11,200 bases of DNA from Pseudomonadota bacterium (GTDB lineage Bacteria > Pseudomonadota > Gammaproteobacteria > GCA-001735895). The position numbers and the translations under genes were made by a program. Numbering within the stretch: the first letter of the stretch is position 1; each line of letters starts with the position of its first letter. The DNA is taken from NCBI GenBank assembly GCA_022545625.1, contig JACZQS010000046.1, forward strand, positions 1 through 11,200, read 5' to 3'. Under the pieces are notes generated by a model, which did no database searches, was not told the DNA's origin, and was given only the letters and a program-made list of their open reading frames with translations. This document shows, piece by piece, positions 7,317 to 11,200 of this stretch.

Positions 7317-8407
7317 GATAAGGCTCCTGCCAGAATGCCCTGTGCTAATTGTTCGGTAGCATCGGTCATTGCCTGCGAACGTGCCCGCATCGACATCTCG
7401 ATCAGGGCATCCCGGTTTTGCGCAAAATATCGCAGCTGTGAAGCCAGGGTCACTGCATCCAGATTATCCTCCGGCAGTATACGTGCCGCCTGATGTTGTT
7501 CGAGAAATCGTGCATTGTAAAACTGATGGTTGTCTACTGCGGACGGATAAGGCACCAGGATGGACGCGATTCCGACGGCCGTGAGTTCGGCAATGGTCAG
7601 CGCGCCGGCCCGACAAACAACCAGATCCGCCCATTCGTAAACCTCCCGCATACTGTCGATAAATCCGAAAACCTCGGCCTCGACATTCGCCTGCCTATAT
7701 TGTTCCTCGCAGAATTCTACATGCCCATTGCCACATTGGTGTTTGATCACAGGCCTTTCAGTGGTCTGCAGTCGTGATACTGCCTCGGGGATTACCCGAT
7801 TCAAGGTAGCAGCGCCAAGGCTACCGCCGACAACCAGTAAATTGACAGGATTACCTTCCCTGCCCACCAGCCTTAATTCGGGAGCCGGGAGACCAATCAA
7901 ATCGCGGCGAACTGGATTACCGATGCACTCGCTGCGTGGCATTTTCCCGGACGCATCGGGAAACCCAAAATAGCTTTTTTTGGCCAGTCGACCCAGCAGG
8001 CGGTTGGTTAATCCAATCACCGAATTTTGTTCGTGCAGGAATAACGGTATATTCAGTATCCATGCCATCAGTCCCCCGGGTCCTGAAACAAATCCGCCCA
8101 TGCCAAGGACGGCTTTAGGACGCAGTCGCGTCAGGGCCATAAATGCCTGCCAGCATGCGTGTATTAACCTGAAAGGCGCCAGTATCAATTTTACCAGTCC
8201 CTTGCCTCGCAGGCCCTGTACACTGAGCCATTCGATCGCAAAGTCGGCTGCGGGCACGACACGCGCCTCGATGCCGGCGCGGGTTCCAAACCAGACGATG
8301 GTTTCACCCTCGAGACGCAGGTATTCGGCTACAGCGAGTGCTGGGAAAACATGCCCTCCAGTGCCCCCGGCCATGACCACGATAGGTTTTTGAGTCTGTT
8401 GAATCAT
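7313..8407 (-). CDS. murG: UDP-GlcNAc:lipid I N-acetylglucosaminyltransferase MurG
   Basis: MurG is a peripheral inner-membrane glycosyltransferase (family GT28) that transfers GlcNAc to lipid I, giving lipid II on the cytoplasmic face. The product is 364 residues. The N-domain glycine-rich loop is MAGGTGGHVFPALAVAEYL (12-30); LRGKG (66-70), GMGGFVSGPGG (102-112) and HEQNSVIGLTN (125-135) follow. GNPVR (163-167) marks the end of the N-terminal domain. The C-domain has VVGGSLGA (192-199), CRAGALTIAEL (265-275) with the UDP-GlcNAc-contacting Glu274, and VPYPSAVDNHQFYNA (285-299) with Gln295. These are the donor-binding elements known from the E. coli structure. The ATG overlaps the ftsW stop as ATGA, with a moderate GGGTGAG site just upstream. 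The 3' end overlaps murC by 4 nt. The family assignment is firm. Confidence 0.98.
   Translation of the reverse strand: MIQQTQKPIVVMAGGTGGHVFPALAVAEYLRLEGETIVWFGTRAGIEARVVPAADFAIEWLSVQGLRGKGLVKLILAPFRLIHACWQAFMALTRLRPKAVLGMGGFVSGPGGLMAWILNIPLFLHEQNSVIGLTNRLLGRLAKKSYFGFPDASGKMPRSECIGNPVRRDLIGLPAPELRLVGREGNPVNLLVVGGSLGAATLNRVIPEAVSRLQTTERPVIKHQCGNGHVEFCEEQYRQANVEAEVFGFIDSMREVYEWADLVVCRAGALTIAELTAVGIASILVPYPSAVDNHQFYNARFLEQHQAARILPEDNLDAVTLASQLRYFAQNRDALIEMSMRARSQAMTDATEQLAQGILAGALS
7324..7328 (-). promoter_or_regulatory. Ribosome binding site deciding the GTG start of murC
   Basis: AGGAG on the - strand lies 7 nt upstream of the GTG at 7316, inside the murG coding region. The competing in-frame ATG at 7292 is preceded by GTGCTAAACATTTT, without a Shine-Dalgarno match. 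This favours the GTG start, whose GTGA overlap with murG resembles the neighbouring ATGA junctions. Confidence 0.6.
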
Positions 8408-9636
8408 GTGCTCACCCGATGATAGGTGTAGCGCCTGGAACGCGGACTCTTTACCTGTGATGAATCATATTCAGCCTGTTTGTATTCGAGATAGACCCTA
8501 AGAACCAGGCCCACCGCTAATGACATACTAATAATGCTATTACCACCATAGCTGACAAACGGCAAGGTCAATCCCTTGGTGGGGAAGGCACCCAGGTTGA
8601 CACCGATATTTATTATCGCCTGTATGGTAATCAACAGACCAACGCCATAGGCCATGTAAGCACCAAACGCCTGTCGTCCGAGCAGCGCTATCTTGCTAAT
8701 CGTAAAACAGCGAATGGCAAATAAAGCGTACAGGGAAACCAGAAATACTGTACCCGCCAGCCCGAATTCTTCGGCATATATTGCAAAAAGAAAGTCAGTA
8801 TGGGCCTCGGGTAAATAAAACAGCTTCTGTATGCTGCCGCCTAGTCCGTTACCAAACCAGCCACCATTGCCAATCGCAATTAGCGACTGGGTCAGTTGAA
8901 ATCCACTGTTGAACGGATCTGCCCAGGGGTCGATAAATGAGGTAATGCGCGCCAGGCGATAAGGCGAAGAAACAGCGAGTAATATCATGATCGCCAAAGT
9001 ACCGGTTAGAAATACCAGGAAATGCCAGAATCGTACCCCACCGAGGAATACAAGCCCCAACCCGGTGAGTAATAAAACTGCCGCTGCGCCAAAATCCGGT
9101 TCCAGAATCAGCAGCCCGCTGGCGAAAGCCAACACCAACATGGGTTTGATGAATCCCATCGTATTGTTTTGCAGTTCTTCGCTGCGTCTAACCAGGTATC
9201 CACCCAGGTAAATAACCAGGAACAGTTTCGAGATTTCGGATATTTGAAACGTAAACACACCGAAATTTAGCCATCGCGTACTGCCATTTACCGTATGCCC
9301 TACTCCCGGTATCAGTACCACACCAAGTAATACGATTGAACTCAGCATCAATGCCATACCGTAGTTTTTCCAGAATTCCAGCGGTATTTTGCAGACCAGC
9401 CATACCAGCATCAGGCTCAGCAGAATTCGCAAAAACTGGCGTTTGGCATAATAAAACGGGTCCTGGGTTTGCTGGTCGGCAATAGCTATAGATGCCGATG
9501 CCACCATCACCAGACCGATGACGATCAGGATCAGATAAAGCATTAAAATCCAGCGGTCTATATTTGGCGCAAAATTAATCGTCGGTTGAGCCGCGATGCT
9601 GTCTGCCCGTACCGCCTGACCAGCCAGGTTAGGCAT
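8404..9636 (-). CDS. ftsW: Septal peptidoglycan polymerase FtsW (SEDS family)
   Basis: FtsW is the SEDS-family glycosyltransferase that, with FtsI, polymerises lipid II at the septum. The product is 410 residues with many hydrophobic segments consistent with ten membrane passes, beginning at about 29-50 after a ~28-residue cytoplasmic N-terminus. Family motifs include GSTRWLNFG (118-126), EPDFG (179-183), LPEAHTDFLFAIYAEEFG (275-292) with the catalytic Asp281, and KGLTLPFVSYGG (354-365). The motif usually written QPSE, after GSTRW, reads QISE here (131-134), so the conserved proline is isoleucine. Position next to murD and murG identifies FtsW rather than its elongation paralogue RodA. The ATG overlaps murD by 8 nt and has GGAG at 9645-9648, 8 nt upstream. 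The 3' end overlaps murG by 4 nt. Apart from the proline change, nothing suggests loss of function. Confidence 0.97.
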   Translation of the reverse strand: MPNLAGQAVRADSIAAQPTINFAPNIDRWILMLYLILIVIGLVMVASASIAIADQQTQDPFYYAKRQFLRILLSLMLVWLVCKIPLEFWKNYGMALMLSSIVLLGVVLIPGVGHTVNGSTRWLNFGVFTFQISEISKLFLVIYLGGYLVRRSEELQNNTMGFIKPMLVLAFASGLLILEPDFGAAAVLLLTGLGLVFLGGVRFWHFLVFLTGTLAIMILLAVSSPYRLARITSFIDPWADPFNSGFQLTQSLIAIGNGGWFGNGLGGSIQKLFYLPEAHTDFLFAIYAEEFGLAGTVFLVSLYALFAIRCFTISKIALLGRQAFGAYMAYGVGLLITIQAIINIGVNLGAFPTKGLTLPFVSYGGNSIISMSLAVGLVLRVYLEYKQAEYDSSQVKSPRSRRYTYHRVST

Positions 9637-10975
9637 CGATCAATCTCCGCACGTTTTGGATAAAATCATCGCCACGCGCCTCGAACTTTTCGTACATATC
9701 GAAGCTGGCACAGGCGGGTGCGAGTAGCACACAGTCTCCAGATTTGGCATTGGCGTAGGCCCGGGCTACCGCACATTTCATACTGTCAACCCGCTCAATA
9801 CGAGTTGATCCACGCCAGGCCTGTTCCATCCTGTCCGCATCCTCACCCATCAACAACACCAGCTTGACGCGTTCCTTCAGGACCCGAGCCAGGGCACCCA
9901 CATCGGCATTTTTTGATTGCCCTCCTGCGATCAGGATGACCGGGCGATCACGACCCTCGATCGACGCCCGTGCAGCCCCTACATTGGTCGCCTTGGAATC
10001 ATTGATCCATTCCACCCCATTGCTCTCGGCGACCCATTGACTGCGATGTGGTATGCCTTCGAAGTTTTTCAGTGATTCGACTATGGCCTTTCGGGATATG
10101 CCGACAGTATGCGCCAGTGCCATCGCGGCCAGGCAATTGGCCCAGTTGTGTTTACCCGAAATCTTCAGTTCGTCGACCCGGAGCCAGGGGTCACCACGAT
10201 GGCCCAGGCAAATGCCATCGTTATCGATCACTCCAAATTCAACCCCGGCTTCGGGATTCAGGCTGAACTGGATATCGTTGGTATCGTGCTTCGTGCCTTC
10301 ATCATCGTAGTTACTCACGCAGGCGTCTGCATCGTCGTAGATATGTACTTTGGCCTGAATATAATCGGCGTAACTGCGATAACGATCCAGGTGGTCTTCC
10401 GACAAATTAAGCACGGCGGCTATCTTTGGCTTCAGAGATTGGGTGGTTTCCAGTTGGTAACTCGATAACTCGAGCACATAGTAATCAACCGGGGTTGAGA
10501 GTAAATCCAACGCCGCTATACCGATATTGCCGCCGATACCGACTGCTTTTCCATCAGCGATAATCATGTCTCCGACCAGCCTGGTGACCGTGCTTTTTCC
10601 GTTCGAGCCGGTAATCGCAATCACCGGTTTATCGGCTGCCTGGGCAAATAGTTCGATGTCGCCGATGACCGATTTGCCCAGTTCAGTCGCTTGCAAGATA
10701 TCCGCTCGCCGGATGGAGAGGCCGGGGCTGACTACCAATACATCGGCCCAGGCTATCAGTTCGCCATCGAGCACCTGTTTTTTGACTTCGACATGAGGGT
10801 AAATACCCTGTAATGGTTTAATAAAAGGGGGAATATCGCGGGTATCCTGGACCCGGCAACGGTATCCATGCGCGAGTAAATATTTAGCAACCGAAAAACC
10901 GGTGACACCGAGTCCGACTACCAGGTAGTTCAGGTCTTTGTGCTGTTTCGATTGGCTATTATTCATCGATAACAT
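9629..10975 (-). CDS. murD: UDP-N-acetylmuramoyl-L-alanine--D-glutamate ligase MurD
   Basis: MurD is the cytoplasmic ATP-dependent ligase that adds D-glutamate to UDP-MurNAc-L-Ala. The product is 448 residues from the chosen start. The N-terminal UDP-binding Rossmann domain has VVGLGVTGFSVAKYL (19-33). The P-loop is ITGSNGKSTVT (121-131), followed by NLSEDHLDRY (190-199) and Lys209 in QAKVHIY, the position carbamylated in E. coli. SGKHNWANCLAA (273-284) leads to the C-terminal domain with NDSKATNVGAA (325-335), GGQSKNAD (351-358) and APACASFDMYEKFEARGDDF (419-438). The start is ambiguous: GTG at 10978 (GTGA overlap with mraY) is followed directly by ATG at 10975 (TGATG). GAAGG at 10983-10987 is 7 nt from the ATG but 4 nt from the GTG, so the ATG is preferred. 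The 3' end overlaps ftsW by 8 nt. The gene is intact. Confidence 0.97.
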   Translation of the reverse strand: MLSMNNSQSKQHKDLNYLVVGLGVTGFSVAKYLLAHGYRCRVQDTRDIPPFIKPLQGIYPHVEVKKQVLDGELIAWADVLVVSPGLSIRRADILQATELGKSVIGDIELFAQAADKPVIAITGSNGKSTVTRLVGDMIIADGKAVGIGGNIGIAALDLLSTPVDYYVLELSSYQLETTQSLKPKIAAVLNLSEDHLDRYRSYADYIQAKVHIYDDADACVSNYDDEGTKHDTNDIQFSLNPEAGVEFGVIDNDGICLGHRGDPWLRVDELKISGKHNWANCLAAMALAHTVGISRKAIVESLKNFEGIPHRSQWVAESNGVEWINDSKATNVGAARASIEGRDRPVILIAGGQSKNADVGALARVLKERVKLVLLMGEDADRMEQAWRGSTRIERVDSMKCAVARAYANAKSGDCVLLAPACASFDMYEKFEARGDDFIQNVRRLIDA

Positions 10976-11200
10976 CACCGAACCTTCAAACTCGCCAGAC
11001 CTATTAGCACCAGTACCACCGTGATAATCCAGAAACGCACTATGATCCTGGGTTCCGGCCAGCCCTTCAGTTCATAGTGATGATGCAGCGGGGCCATGCG
11101 AAAAATTCGACGTCCTGTCAGTTTAAAAGAAACCACCTGCAGCATCACCGACACCGTCTCGGCGACAAATATTCCACCCATGATGAATAGTACTAACTCC
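10975..11200 (-). CDS. mraY: Phospho-MurNAc-pentapeptide transferase MraY, C-terminal part (5' end outside the window)
   Basis: MraY is the polytopic inner-membrane enzyme that transfers phospho-MurNAc-pentapeptide to undecaprenyl phosphate, forming lipid I. About 75 C-terminal residues are present and the frame runs off the right edge. They begin ELVLFIMGGIFVAETVSV and contain FKLTGRRIFRMAPLHHHYE, which includes the invariant HHH cluster of the MraY active site, then LKGWPEPRIIVRFW. The last membrane helix, IITVVLVLIGLASLKVR, ends the protein. The match to the E. coli MraY C-terminus is almost residue for residue. The stop TGA shares bases with the murD start. This is the most upstream gene of the - strand operon visible; murE and murF would be expected beyond the window, but that is inference. 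Confidence 0.97.
   Translation of the reverse strand, partial: ELVLFIMGGIFVAETVSVMLQVVSFKLTGRRIFRMAPLHHHYELKGWPEPRIIVRFWIITVVLVLIGLASLKVR

Noticed and set aside
7017..8393. Several + strand open frames (71-158 codons) opposite murC and murG
   Set aside because: These are antisense shadows of well-conserved genes; the translations resemble no known family.
1..11200. Search for a mobile element, defence system, CRISPR array, tRNA or other accessory system
   Set aside because: All sequence is accounted for by ten tightly packed housekeeping genes. The only intergenic spaces are 80 and 55 nt, so there is no room for an additional system.

Overview
This window is the distal half of a division and cell wall (dcw) cluster from a Gram-negative bacterium, very probably a gammaproteobacterium. 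It ends at a convergently transcribed valyl-tRNA synthetase gene. The lineage call rests on close residue-level resemblance, from memory, to the E. coli proteins: the MraY C-terminus with its APLHHHYELKGWPE stretch, the FtsZ tail YLEIPAFLRRQND, a DdlB-type D-Ala-D-Ala ligase, and the ValS C-terminus. Unlike E. coli and Pseudomonas, murB lies inside the cluster, between murC and ddl. That points to a gammaproteobacterial lineage outside Enterobacterales and Pseudomonadales. I cannot name the genus.

Layout, read along the + strand. Positions 1-740 hold the 3' third of valS (+). Positions 741-820 are a short convergent intergenic region with a 9-bp hairpin that probably terminates transcription from one or both sides. 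From 821 to 11200 everything is on the - strand. In transcription order (high to low coordinate) it reads mraY (3' end only), murD, ftsW, murG, murC, murB, ddl, ftsQ, ftsA, ftsZ. No stretch of 300 bases lacks a gene. I found no RNA genes, insertion sequences, CRISPR arrays, phage genes or other accessory elements.

The genes cover the cytoplasmic and inner-membrane steps of peptidoglycan synthesis and their coupling to the divisome. MurB completes UDP-MurNAc. MurC and MurD add L-Ala and D-Glu. Ddl makes the D-Ala-D-Ala dipeptide. MraY and MurG build lipid I and lipid II. FtsW polymerises lipid II at the septum, FtsQ links the periplasmic and cytoplasmic divisome, and FtsA anchors FtsZ filaments to the membrane. 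Every junction from mraY to ftsA overlaps by 1-8 nt, which suggests one translationally coupled operon. The only gap is 55 nt in front of ftsZ.

I see no undescribed system here. The points worth a second look are modest: lpxC is absent after ftsZ and valS sits there instead, murB is retained in the cluster, FtsW has an Ile in place of the usual Pro of its QPSE-type motif, three gene junctions share an identical 8-nt overlap form, and there are a few small repeats or hairpins.
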